Origin: Pseudolysobacter sp. | GTDB lineage: Bacteria > Pseudomonadota > Gammaproteobacteria > Xanthomonadales > Rhodanobacteraceae | Direction: 5' to 3' | Assembly: GCA_025351985.1 (NCBI GenBank) | Contig: JANXUW010000131.1 | Location: 1 to 9,285, forward strand | Length of the DNA: 9,285 nucleotides | Shown here: one piece after another, positions 1-6,452 of the stretch | How positions within the stretch are numbered: position 1 is the stretch's first letter | Layout: every line of letters starts with the position of its first letter | Translations under genes and position numbers: made by a program | Notes under the pieces: generated by a model | Seen by the model: the letters and a program-made list of their open reading frames with translations, nothing else | Database searches by the model: none | Told to the model about the DNA's origin: nothing

Positions 1-836
1 GAGGCGATCAAGGCGAGCGGCACGTTGCGGCGCGGGTTGTGCGTCTCCTGCGCCATCGTCGACACCGCATCGAATCCGACGTAGGCATAAAACACGATCG
101 CTGATCCCGTGACCACGCCGCTGATGCCGAAATCGCCGAAAGTACCGGTATTCGATGGGATCATCGGCGACCAGTGATTACCGTTTGCATACAATAATCC
201 GGCGATGCCGACGACCAGGATCACCACGACTTTCGCCACGACGATGATGTCGTTCACGCGCGCCGATGTGCGTGTGCCGGCCAGCAACAAGCCGGTGCAC
301 AACGCCACCACCGCGACCGCCGGCAGGTTGATCACCGCACCGGTAAACACGAGTCCGGCCGCGGTCACATCGAGCGGCGCCTGCGTGAATGCGGGCGACA
401 GAACCACGCCGAAATCCGCCGCCATCGACACCGCATAACCCGACCAGCCGATCGCCACCAGCGCGCTCGCGAACAGATATTCCAGGATCAGGCACCAGCC
501 GATGATCCACGCCACGAGCTCGCCGAGCGTGGCATAGGCATAGGTGTAGGCGCTGCCCGCCACCGGCACCATGCCGGCGAATTCTGCATAGCAAAGCCCG
601 GCCAGCGCGCAGGCAAAACTCGCGAGCACGAACGACAGCACCACCGCTGGACCGGCGTGTTCAGCGGCGACCGTGCCGGTCAGCACGAAGATGCCCGCGC
701 CGATCGTGCTGCCGACGCCGAAGCAGGTCAGGCTGAAAAGACTCAAGCTTCGCGGCAGCGCCGCGCCGGATTCGAGCGCGTCGGCGTCTTGCGTCAACGC
801 CTCGATCGATTTTCGCGCGAACAGCCGCGTCATCAT
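1..836 (-). CDS. APC-superfamily amino acid permease, CAT-like (partial, 3' end off the window)
   Basis: This is the N-terminal 278 codons of an inner-membrane amino acid transporter; the frame stays open to position 1. After a short cytoplasmic lead, the first membrane segment carries the glycine-rich substrate-binding break FGVGSTIGAGIFVLTG at residues 39-54. AEFAGMVPVAGSAYTY follows at 84-99, and FYAYVGFDAVSTMAQE then NPRRNVP at 249-273. That order is typical of the cationic amino acid transporter (CAT) branch of the APC superfamily. The ATG at 836-834 overlaps the TGA of the upstream deacylase gene (835-833), and no Shine-Dalgarno sequence precedes it, so translation is probably coupled. 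A second ATG follows immediately at 833. Context suggests import of a D-amino acid released by the deacylase. The family is secure; the substrate is inferred. Confidence 0.9.
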   Translation of the reverse strand, partial: MMTRLFARKSIEALTQDADALESGAALPRSLSLFSLTCFGVGSTIGAGIFVLTGTVAAEHAGPAVVLSFVLASFACALAGLCYAEFAGMVPVAGSAYTYAYATLGELVAWIIGWCLILEYLFASALVAIGWSGYAVSMAADFGVVLSPAFTQAPLDVTAAGLVFTGAVINLPAVAVVALCTGLLLAGTRTSARVNDIIVVAKVVVILVVGIAGLLYANGNHWSPMIPSNTGTFGDFGISGVVTGSAIVFYAYVGFDAVSTMAQETHNPRRNVPLALIA

Positions 837-2350
837 TTCGACAACACGCGGCCCGGACGTTTTCCGGTGGCCTTGCCCTCGCTCCAGACGATGGCGCCAT
901 TCACGAAAACGGTTTCGATGCCGGTCGCGATCTCGCCCGGTTTGGCAAACGTCGAACGATCGATCACGGTGGCGGGATTGAACAACACCAGATCGGCGAT
1001 CGCGCCTTCGCGCAATATGCCGCGATCTTTCCAGCCGAGCCGCTGCGCGGGCAGCGACGTCATTTTGCGGATCGCTTCGGGCAAGCTCAGCCAGTGTTTC
1101 TCGCGCACAAAAAGCCCGAGCACGCGTGGAAACGTGCCTGCGCCGCGCGGATGTTTTCCGCCGATGCCGCCGTCGCTCGCCACCATCACCCACGGCCGCT
1201 GATAGAACGCCTTGATGTCGGCGTCGGTCATCGATTTGCCGATCACGATCGCTTCGGTATTGGCCACATCGCCGGCGCGGATGATGCGGATGAACATCTC
1301 AACCGGCGTGATGTTCGCGGTTTTCGCCAGCGCATCGATGGTGTGCTGTTCGTAGTCGCGGTTCGGCGAAAATTCGGTGATCGTCACGTTGCCCGCGCCG
1401 CCGACATCAGCCAGCGCACGCGCCACGCTTTGTGCGTCTTCGTATTTCTTGTCGGGCACAAGCACCTTGATGTTGGCGTGCCACGCATCGTACGGATAGC
1501 AGTCAGCGAGAAAATCCACACCGCGTTTGCGCGCCGCTTCGATCACGCGGATATATTGCGGCGCCTTGCCCCACACGCCGACGGTGCCGAGCTTGATATG
1601 CGAATGCTCGATCGCAATGTGCGCGCCTTCGCCGATCGCGATTTCTTCATCGAGCGCGGCAAACGCCTTGTCGGCCTCGTCGCGGATATGGGTCATGTAG
1701 AAACCGCCGTGTTTCGCGGCGACTTTCGCCATTGCGATCACCTCGTCGGTGCCGGCGTAACTGGCGATATCGTATTCGAGCCCGCTGGACAAACCGATCG
1801 CGCCCTCGCTCATGCCCTGCTCGACCAGCGTCGTCATTTTCGCGATTTCCGGCGCCGTCGCGATGCGTTGGTAATCCTTGCCGAGCACGAGTTCGCGCAC
1901 GGTGGCGTGACCGGCCATCACGGCGAGATTCAACGCCGCCGGATTTTTCCGGCGCTCGGTTATCCAGTCGGCGATCGGCCATGGCGAATCGCCGTCGGGG
2001 CCGAGGATCGCCGTGGTGATGCCTTGCGAGATCTGCGTCTCGGCGAGCGGATCGTTCTTGATGCCGCGATCCGAATGGTTGTGGATGTCGATGAAACCCG
2101 GCGCGAGCACGAGGCCACGCGCGTCGATGACATGCTCGTCCCGCTGCGGCTTGAAATCGCCAATCTGCACGATGCGATCGCCGCGGATGCGCAAGCTGTT
2201 TTTCTTGAGCGGCGCACCACTGCCATCGGCCAGCTGCGCGTTGATGATTACCGTGGTGTCTGCCGCAGCGGAATGGCTGCCGTCCTGCGCCCAGGCAACG
2301 GGCGCAGCCAGCAGCCAGGCTGTCAAAGCGGCAAAGCAAAATCGTGGCAT
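833..2350 (-). CDS. Secreted N-acyl-D-amino-acid deacylase (D-aminoacylase family amidohydrolase)
   Basis: A metal-dependent amidohydrolase of about 505 residues, expected to cleave N-acyl-D-amino acids into the free D-amino acid and a carboxylate. Numbered from the ATG at 2350, residues 1-21 form a signal peptide ending AWA-Q, so the enzyme should be periplasmic. PGFIDIHNHSD at 84-94 supplies the first metal histidines (90 and 92). MSEGAIGLSSGLEY at 180-193, MTHIRDE at 219-225 (His221), IEHSHIK at 247-253 (His249, His251) and ASDGG with Asp393 complete the D-aminoacylase signature. The C-terminus has the usual HPRGAGTFPRVLG and ADLVLFNP stretches. The start is uncertain: AGGAG at 2370-2366 lies 15 bases from this ATG but only 6 bases from an in-frame TTG at 2359; GTG 2353 and TTG 2365 are also in frame. 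First gene of a leftward operon with the permease. The acyl group and side chain preferred cannot be read from sequence. Confidence 0.92.
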   Translation of the reverse strand: MPRFCFAALTAWLLAAPVAWAQDGSHSAAADTTVIINAQLADGSGAPLKKNSLRIRGDRIVQIGDFKPQRDEHVIDARGLVLAPGFIDIHNHSDRGIKNDPLAETQISQGITTAILGPDGDSPWPIADWITERRKNPAALNLAVMAGHATVRELVLGKDYQRIATAPEIAKMTTLVEQGMSEGAIGLSSGLEYDIASYAGTDEVIAMAKVAAKHGGFYMTHIRDEADKAFAALDEEIAIGEGAHIAIEHSHIKLGTVGVWGKAPQYIRVIEAARKRGVDFLADCYPYDAWHANIKVLVPDKKYEDAQSVARALADVGGAGNVTITEFSPNRDYEQHTIDALAKTANITPVEMFIRIIRAGDVANTEAIVIGKSMTDADIKAFYQRPWVMVASDGGIGGKHPRGAGTFPRVLGLFVREKHWLSLPEAIRKMTSLPAQRLGWKDRGILREGAIADLVLFNPATVIDRSTFAKPGEIATGIETVFVNGAIVWSEGKATGKRPGRVLSK

Positions 2351-2440
2351 CACGCTCAAGTCCAACTCCTCACACGTATCTTCTTTCCGGAGACACTGAT
2401 CTTGCCGTGTCGTTTACATGGCATCGACGGGTTTGCCAAT

Positions 2441-2471
2441 CTGTTAGTTATATAACAGAATAAATTTCTGT
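2441..2471. promoter_or_regulatory. Overlapping palindromes, candidate operator on the leftward promoter
   Basis: Three overlapping dyads lie here. ACAGAA-N5-TTCTGT (2455-2471) exactly fills the promoter spacer. GTTATATAAC (2447-2456) is a perfect 10-base palindrome over the -10 box. CTGTTA-N6-TAACAG (2441-2458) covers the -10 and the predicted start site. A dimeric repressor bound here would block RNA polymerase. GTTATATAAC fits the loose GT-N-TA-N-AC pattern described for some GntR-family regulators, but no regulator is encoded in the window. Confidence 0.45.
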
Positions 2472-2477
2472 GTTCAA
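2449..2477 (-). promoter_or_regulatory. Predicted sigma70 promoter of the deacylase-permease operon
   Basis: On the minus strand TTGAAC (2477-2472) and TATATA (2454-2449) are separated by exactly 17 bases, each matching four of six consensus positions. Transcription would begin near 2442, leaving an untranslated leader of roughly 80-90 bases. The whole spacer is an inverted repeat (see the operator entry). Confidence 0.55.
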
Positions 2478-2531
2478 TGCCACAACAACATCCGCCTGAC
2501 CGCCAGCGCGCCGTATGCAGCATTCAACAAT

Positions 2532-2545
2532 GTTATTCAAATAAC
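2532..2545. promoter_or_regulatory. Inverted repeat upstream of the dgcN promoter
   Basis: GTTATT-CA-AATAAC is a 6-2-6 dyad ending five bases before the predicted -35 box of the rightward operon. Extended, it shares the half-sites TGTTAT and ATAACT with the palindrome on the leftward promoter, but with four bases between them instead of none. The position would suit an activator or a shared regulator of both directions. Confidence 0.35.
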
Positions 2546-2550
2546 TTTTA

Positions 2551-2580
2551 TTGCATAAGTTCGATGACACACATTATGAT
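2551..2580 (+). promoter_or_regulatory. Predicted sigma70 promoter of the dgcN-dgcA operon
   Basis: TTGCAT (2551-2556) and TATGAT (2575-2580) are 18 bases apart. The -10 matches five of six consensus positions and the -35 three of six, with an AT-rich upstream stretch. Transcription would start near 2587, giving a leader of about 48 bases. A strong ribosome site, AGGGGG at 2625-2630, precedes the ATG at 2635. Confidence 0.5.
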
Positions 2581-2634
2581 CAAACCCTGATCACGTGAGT
2601 CGTTGGCGCGAAGAGAAAATCGTCAGGGGGAAAA

Positions 2635-3666
2635 ATGCTGCCCGTTTTGCGAACACCTTATTTGCTGTTTCTCGGCGATACGCCGTCGGCGACCGATGCC
2701 AAGACCGCGATCGGCATCGCCTATTGGCGCCGCGAACTTTGTCGCGGCCAATTTCGCCTGCCCGGTTGCGCGGCCGATACCGGCCTGCCCGATCTCAGCC
2801 TGGAACAGGCCAGAGAGCTCGGCGTGCGCAGCCTGGTCATCGGCGTCGCGCCGATGGGCGGCGCATTTCAGCCGCACTGGATCGAATCGCTGCGCGAGGC
2901 GACACGACTCGGGTTCGATATCGTCAGCGGTCTGCATACGCGGCTCGGCGCGATTCCGGGATTGGCCGAACTCGCCGCCGCGCACGGCGCGCGCCTGATC
3001 GATGTGCGTGTGCCGCCGGTCGACCTCACGGTCGCGACCGGCGCAAAGCGATCTGGCCGACGTTTGCTGACGGTCGGCACCGATTGCGCGGTCGGCAAAA
3101 AATATACCGCGCTCGCGATCGATCGCAGCCTGCGCGAACGCGGCCGCAAATCCAGTTTCCGCGCGACCGGCCAGACCGGCATCATGATCGACGGCAGCGG
3201 TATTCCGATCGATGCGGTGGTGTGCGATTTTGTCGCCGGTGCGGCGGAACTGTTGTCGCCGGCGAACGATGCCGATCATTGGGATATCGTCGAAGGACAA
3301 GGCTCGCTGTTTCACCCGAGTTACGCCGGCGTCACGCTCGGCCTGCTGCACGGCACGCAGGCCGATGCGCTGGTGCTGTGTCATGACCTGTCGCGCACAA
3401 CGATCGATGGCCTTGCGGACTATCCGATTCCGCCGCTCGCGACCTGCATCGCGCGTTATGTCGAGGCCGCGCGACTGACCAATCCTGATGTGCGCTGCAT
3501 TGGGATCGCGGTGAATGCCTCCGGGATATCCGATGCGGATTTCGCGCGTCAACGCGCGAGCATCGAAGCGGAAACCGGATTGCCGTGCGCCGATCCGATC
3601 CGCGATGGCGTCGATCGTTTTATCGATGCACTCGATGCCGCGTTCGGCACGACAGCGACAAAATGA
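2635..3666 (+). CDS. dgcN: DUF1611 protein, DgcN-type D-glutamate N-acetyltransferase
   Basis: A soluble 343-residue protein of the DUF1611 family, whose characterised member DgcN N-acetylates D-glutamate in a D-glutamate breakdown route. Residues 1-140 form an N-terminal domain containing VIGVAPMGGAF (68-78). Residues 145-340 form a P-loop-type domain: VGTDCAVGKKYTAL (147-160) is a Walker A-like loop with Lys155, followed by ATGQTG (177-182), Asp198 and VEGQGSLFHPSY (219-230). The acidic EGQGS stretch resembles the equivalent position in dethiobiotin synthetase-like folds. The length is usual for the family. The ATG has a good ribosome site, and the gene overlaps the epimerase gene by four bases, the conserved dgcN-dgcA pairing. 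The family call is firm; D-glutamate as substrate is inferred from family and neighbours. Confidence 0.87.
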   Translation: MLPVLRTPYLLFLGDTPSATDAKTAIGIAYWRRELCRGQFRLPGCAADTGLPDLSLEQARELGVRSLVIGVAPMGGAFQPHWIESLREATRLGFDIVSGLHTRLGAIPGLAELAAAHGARLIDVRVPPVDLTVATGAKRSGRRLLTVGTDCAVGKKYTALAIDRSLRERGRKSSFRATGQTGIMIDGSGIPIDAVVCDFVAGAAELLSPANDADHWDIVEGQGSLFHPSYAGVTLGLLHGTQADALVLCHDLSRTTIDGLADYPIPPLATCIARYVEAARLTNPDVRCIGIAVNASGISDADFARQRASIEAETGLPCADPIRDGVDRFIDALDAAFGTTATK

Positions 3667-4673
3667 GCGCACCGCGATTCGAACGTATCACGCTGCATGT
3701 CGTGATCGAAAAATTTCCATTGCTGCAACCGTTTCATATCACCGGCAGCACGATGGTCGATACCGACGTCGTCGTGGTCACGCTGGAAAAAGACGGCCAT
3801 GTCGGCCGTGGCGAGGCGTCGGGTGTGTATTACCGCGACGACGACGATGTGTTCGGCGTGGTGCGACAAATCGAGGCAGTGCGCTCGACCATCGAAGCCG
3901 GACTCGATCGCGATTCGCTGCAGCAGCTGCTGCCGACCGGCGGTGCACGCAACGCCATCGACTGCGCGTTGTGGGATCTCGAAGCAAAACTGACGGGTCG
4001 CAGCGCGTGGCAGATCGCGGATCTGGAACCGCCGCGCGCGTTGCTGACCACGTTCACCGTCGGCGCCAACGATCCCGAGAAAATGGCCAGCGATGCACGC
4101 GCCTATGCGCAGGCCAAAGCGATCAAGATCAAGCTCACCGGCGAGGTACACGATGCCGATCGCGTTCGCGCCGTGCGCGCGGCGCGGCCCGACGTGTGGC
4201 TCGGTATCGATGCCAATCAAGGTTTCACGCCGACCTTGCTGCGGCAGTTGCTGCCGGTGTTGCAAGAGGCGCGCGTGGCGTTGATCGAACAACCGTTTCC
4301 GGTCGGGCGTGAAGCGCAACTCGAACATTTGCACTCGCCGATCCCGATCGCCGCCGACGAAAGCGTGCAAGGCCTAGCCGATCTCGCGCGACTCGCAAAC
4401 CGCTTCGATGTGATCAATATCAAGCTCGACAAATGCGGCGGCCTGACCGAAGGATTGGCGATGGCGCGTGCGGCACGCCGACTCGGGCGCGAGGTGATGG
4501 TCGGCAACATGATCGGCACCTCGCTCGCGATGGCGCCGGCGTTTCTGGTCGGGCAGCTGTGCAACATCGTCGATCTGGACGGGCCGGTATTCCTGAGCAG
4601 CGATCGGCCGCATCCGCTACGTTTCGAAAACGGCATGGTGTCGTGCCCCGACGAATTATGGGGCGCGCCGTAA
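3663..4673 (+). CDS. dgcA: Enolase-superfamily epimerase, DgcA-type N-acetyl-D-glutamate racemase
   Basis: A 336-residue cytoplasmic enzyme with an N-terminal capping domain (about 1-120) and a TIM-barrel. Catalytic residues of the 1,1-proton-transfer group are all visible: KIK (Lys155, Lys157) on the second strand, metal ligands Asp183 (GIDANQ), Glu209 (IEQPF) and Asp232 (ADES), and the opposite-face base Lys254 (NIKLDKCGG). DLDGP at 304-308 is the DxD motif that L-Ala-D/L-Glu epimerases use to bind a dipeptide amino group. Two roles are therefore possible: racemising N-acetyl-D-glutamate made by the upstream enzyme, or epimerising the murein dipeptide L-Ala-D-Glu. The tight dgcN linkage favours the first. 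The ATG overlaps the dgcN stop in an ATGA and lacks a clear Shine-Dalgarno. An upstream in-frame extension to 3585 lies wholly inside dgcN and is unlikely. Confidence 0.88.
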   Translation: MSAPRFERITLHVVIEKFPLLQPFHITGSTMVDTDVVVVTLEKDGHVGRGEASGVYYRDDDDVFGVVRQIEAVRSTIEAGLDRDSLQQLLPTGGARNAIDCALWDLEAKLTGRSAWQIADLEPPRALLTTFTVGANDPEKMASDARAYAQAKAIKIKLTGEVHDADRVRAVRAARPDVWLGIDANQGFTPTLLRQLLPVLQEARVALIEQPFPVGREAQLEHLHSPIPIAADESVQGLADLARLANRFDVINIKLDKCGGLTEGLAMARAARRLGREVMVGNMIGTSLAMAPAFLVGQLCNIVDLDGPVFLSSDRPHPLRFENGMVSCPDELWGAP

Positions 4674-4727
4674 TTGCAGCGGCCACGTCGATGACGATGT
4701 CGCCTCCCGCCGGCCTGCGCCGCCCGC

Positions 4728-4733
4728 TATAAT
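4728..4733 (+). promoter_or_regulatory. Consensus -10 box upstream of ispB
   Basis: A perfect TATAAT lies 30 bases before the TTG start of ispB in an otherwise very GC-rich stretch. No convincing -35 is found at 16-18 bases upstream (TCCCGC at 17). Transcription would begin near 4740, giving a leader of about 24 bases. The box implies ispB has its own promoter even though it follows dgcA on the same strand. Confidence 0.5.
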
Positions 4734-4763
4734 CGCTGTATTCCTATCGGCAAGGCAGCGCTC

Positions 4764-5774
4764 TTGAATTCCACCGCAACTCCAACGACTGCCGCATCCG
4801 CCACGACCGGCTTCGCCGCGGTGCAGGCGCTGGTCGCCAACGACATGGCAGCGGTGAATACGCTGATCCGCGCGCGGCTGGCGTCCGATGTCGTGCTGAT
4901 CAACCAGATCGGCGCGCACATCATCGGCAGCGGCGGCAAGCGTCTGCGCCCGATGCTGGTGCTGCTCGCCGCGCAGGCTGCGTCGTATGCAGGCGACGAA
5001 CACATCCAGCTCGCCGCCGTGGTCGAGTTCATCCATACCGCCACCCTGCTGCACGACGATGTGGTCGACGAGTCCGATCTGCGCCGCGGCCGCAAGACCG
5101 CCAACGCGGTGTGGGGCAATGCGGCGAGTGTGCTGGTCGGCGATTTTCTGTATTCGCGTGCGTTCCAGCTCATGGTCGAACTCGAGCGCATGCGCGTGAT
5201 GAAAATCCTCGCGGACACGACCAACGCGATCGCCGAAGGCGAAGTGCTGCAGCTGCTGCACATCAACAATCCCGACACCGACGAAGCCGCGTACCTGCAG
5301 GTGATCGAACGCAAGACGGCGGTGTTGTTTTCGGCCGCGACACGACTCGGCGCGGTGCTCGGCGGCCTGCCGCGCGAACAGGAAGAAGCACTCGCGCTAT
5401 ACGGTTTGCATCTGGGTTTTGCGTTCCAGATCGCCGACGATGTGCTCGATTATGTATCGGACAGCGACACGCTCGGCAAGAACATCGGCGACGATCTCGC
5501 CGAAGGCAAACCGACCCTGCCGCTGATCTACGCGATCCAGCGCAGCAAACCCGAACAAGCCGCTTCGATGCGCCGCGCGATTGAGAGCGGCGGACTGGAT
5601 TCGCTGGAGAATATCGTCGCCGCGATCCACGATTCCGGCGCGCTGGAACTGAGTCGGACGAAGGCGCTGGATTATGCCGAATCGGCGAAGAGTGCGTTGC
5701 GGATTTTGCCAGCATCAGATGCGCGTGATGCGTTGCTGGCGCTGGCGGACTATGCGGTGAATCGCGGGTATTGA
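4764..5774 (+). CDS. ispB: Octaprenyl diphosphate synthase (trans-polyprenyl synthase)
   Basis: A 336-residue cytoplasmic prenyltransferase that condenses isopentenyl diphosphate units onto farnesyl diphosphate to build the long side chain of ubiquinone. GGKRLRP at 57-63 is the diphosphate-binding region. The first aspartate-rich motif is DDVVD (98-102, in FIHTATLLHDDVVDESD) and the second is DDVLD (225-229, in FQIADDVLDY). GKNIGDDLAEGKPTLP (238-253) follows. Small residues before the first motif fit a long-chain product. Apart from an N-terminal lead of about 15 residues it aligns by eye with E. coli IspB, including the segment around NDMAAVN. The TTG at 4764 is chosen because the next ATG (4845) would remove part of this conserved N-terminal helix; AAGG at 4752-4755 is a modest ribosome site. 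rplU and rpmA, frequent neighbours of ispB elsewhere, are not in the window. Confidence 0.95.
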   Translation: MNSTATPTTAASATTGFAAVQALVANDMAAVNTLIRARLASDVVLINQIGAHIIGSGGKRLRPMLVLLAAQAASYAGDEHIQLAAVVEFIHTATLLHDDVVDESDLRRGRKTANAVWGNAASVLVGDFLYSRAFQLMVELERMRVMKILADTTNAIAEGEVLQLLHINNPDTDEAAYLQVIERKTAVLFSAATRLGAVLGGLPREQEEALALYGLHLGFAFQIADDVLDYVSDSDTLGKNIGDDLAEGKPTLPLIYAIQRSKPEQAASMRRAIESGGLDSLENIVAAIHDSGALELSRTKALDYAESAKSALRILPASDARDALLALADYAVNRGY

Positions 5775-5825
5775 GTACAACGAATTGCTGTTTGGTCCGT
5801 CGCTTATTTGCGGAATCGCGTAACG

Positions 5826-6146
5826 TCAAATCGCAGCGTCGGCATGCAGACGCAAACCAAGCGCGCGAGCGACTTTGAGCACAGTCGCAAAAGTCGGATT
5901 ACCGTTCTCGCCCAGCGCCTTGTAAAGACTTTCGCGACTGAGGCCCGCATCGCGCGCCACCTGCGACATACCCTTCGCACGCGCGATGTCACCGAGCGCA
6001 CGCGCAATACCCGCGGCATCATCAGGCGCATCAGTCAGCCACGCATCGAGGTAAGCCGCCATCTCCTCAGGCGTACGCAGCTGCTCGGCCACGTCGTAAG
6101 CCACAGTCTTGGTCTTGGGAATTTTTTTGGAAGCAGCCTTGAGCAT
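5826..6146 (-). CDS. Antitoxin of a HI1420-type toxin-antitoxin system (HigA-like, HTH)
   Basis: A 106-residue DNA-binding antitoxin that should neutralise the upstream toxin and repress the shared promoter. After a basic, lysine-rich first 15 residues, the family segment AAYLDAWLTDAPDD (about 34-47) is followed by the XRE-type helix-turn-helix core ARALGDIARAKGMSQVARDAG, SRESLYKALGENGNPTF and ALGLRL near the C-terminus. This is the pattern of the probable addiction-module antidote family represented by H. influenzae HI1420. Its ribosome site AGGAG (6160-6156) overlaps the toxin's TAG stop, nine bases before the ATG, so translation should follow that of the toxin. The toxin-before-antitoxin order is normal for this family. 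Its stop is 51 bases from the end of the converging ispB, with no obvious terminator between them. Confidence 0.9.
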   Translation of the reverse strand: MLKAASKKIPKTKTVAYDVAEQLRTPEEMAAYLDAWLTDAPDDAAGIARALGDIARAKGMSQVARDAGLSRESLYKALGENGNPTFATVLKVARALGLRLHADAAI

Positions 6147-6158
6147 TTCGGATAACTC

Positions 6159-6446
6159 CTAAAGGTTTTTCGCAAGTGTCATAGCGATCCGTATGTCTTG
6201 TTGCTGACTCGACTTGTCACCGCCGACGAGCAGGACGATAAGCTCGCCATTTTTCTCGGTGTAGTAGACGCGATAACCCGGGCCAATATCGACTTTCAAC
6301 TCGGAGACCCCACCCGTCAGGTTGCGATGTTGCCCAGGATTACCGTGAGCCAGCCGATCTACACGCATCTGGATTCGAGCACGACCGACGCGATCTTTCA
6401 GGGCGTTGATCCAATCTCGATAGACTTCCGTTGTCTGTACTCGCAT
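6159..6446 (-). CDS. RelE/ParE-superfamily toxin, HI1419 type
   Basis: A 95-residue toxin of the HI1419 family in the RelE/ParE superfamily. RelE-like members usually cut mRNA on the ribosome, but the target of this subfamily cannot be read from sequence. Family hallmarks in order: DWINALKDRVGRARIQMRVDR with LAHGNPGQHRNL, GGVSELKVDIGPGYRVYY, then LLVGGDKSSQQQDI and a final helix. The ATG at 6446 is chosen over in-frame GTG (6452) and TTG (6473). The family begins about here, and both alternatives lie upstream of the predicted transcription start. The -10 box ends only six bases before the ATG, so no Shine-Dalgarno can fit and the message is probably leaderless. It is the first gene of a two-gene operon with the antitoxin. 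Confidence 0.9.
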   Translation of the reverse strand: MRVQTTEVYRDWINALKDRVGRARIQMRVDRLAHGNPGQHRNLTGGVSELKVDIGPGYRVYYTEKNGELIVLLVGGDKSSQQQDIRIAMTLAKNL

Positions 6447-6452
6447 AGTCAC

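Noticed and set aside
178..594. A 138-codon minus-strand open frame within the permease region
   Set aside because: Wrong frame of the permease gene; the product is Arg/Gly-rich, whereas the correct frame gives membrane segments and CAT-family motifs.
1094..2455. A 453-codon open frame on the plus strand opposite the deacylase gene
   Set aside because: Its product is rich in His, Arg and Asp with no domain pattern, as expected for an antisense frame of a GC-rich gene; the minus-strand deacylase is unmistakable.
3585..3662. An N-terminal extension of dgcA of 26 codons
   Set aside because: It would lie entirely inside dgcN, has no ribosome site and adds Arg-rich sequence not found in the family; the ATGA overlap at 3663 is the natural start.
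2623..3672. A 349-codon open frame on the minus strand opposite dgcN
   Set aside because: Low-complexity Arg/Ala/Asp-rich product with no recognisable motif; the plus-strand DUF1611 protein has a P-loop, a ribosome site and a coupled partner gene.
3549..4370. A 273-codon minus-strand open frame opposite dgcA
   Set aside because: Antisense to a gene with all enolase-superfamily catalytic residues; no motif of its own.
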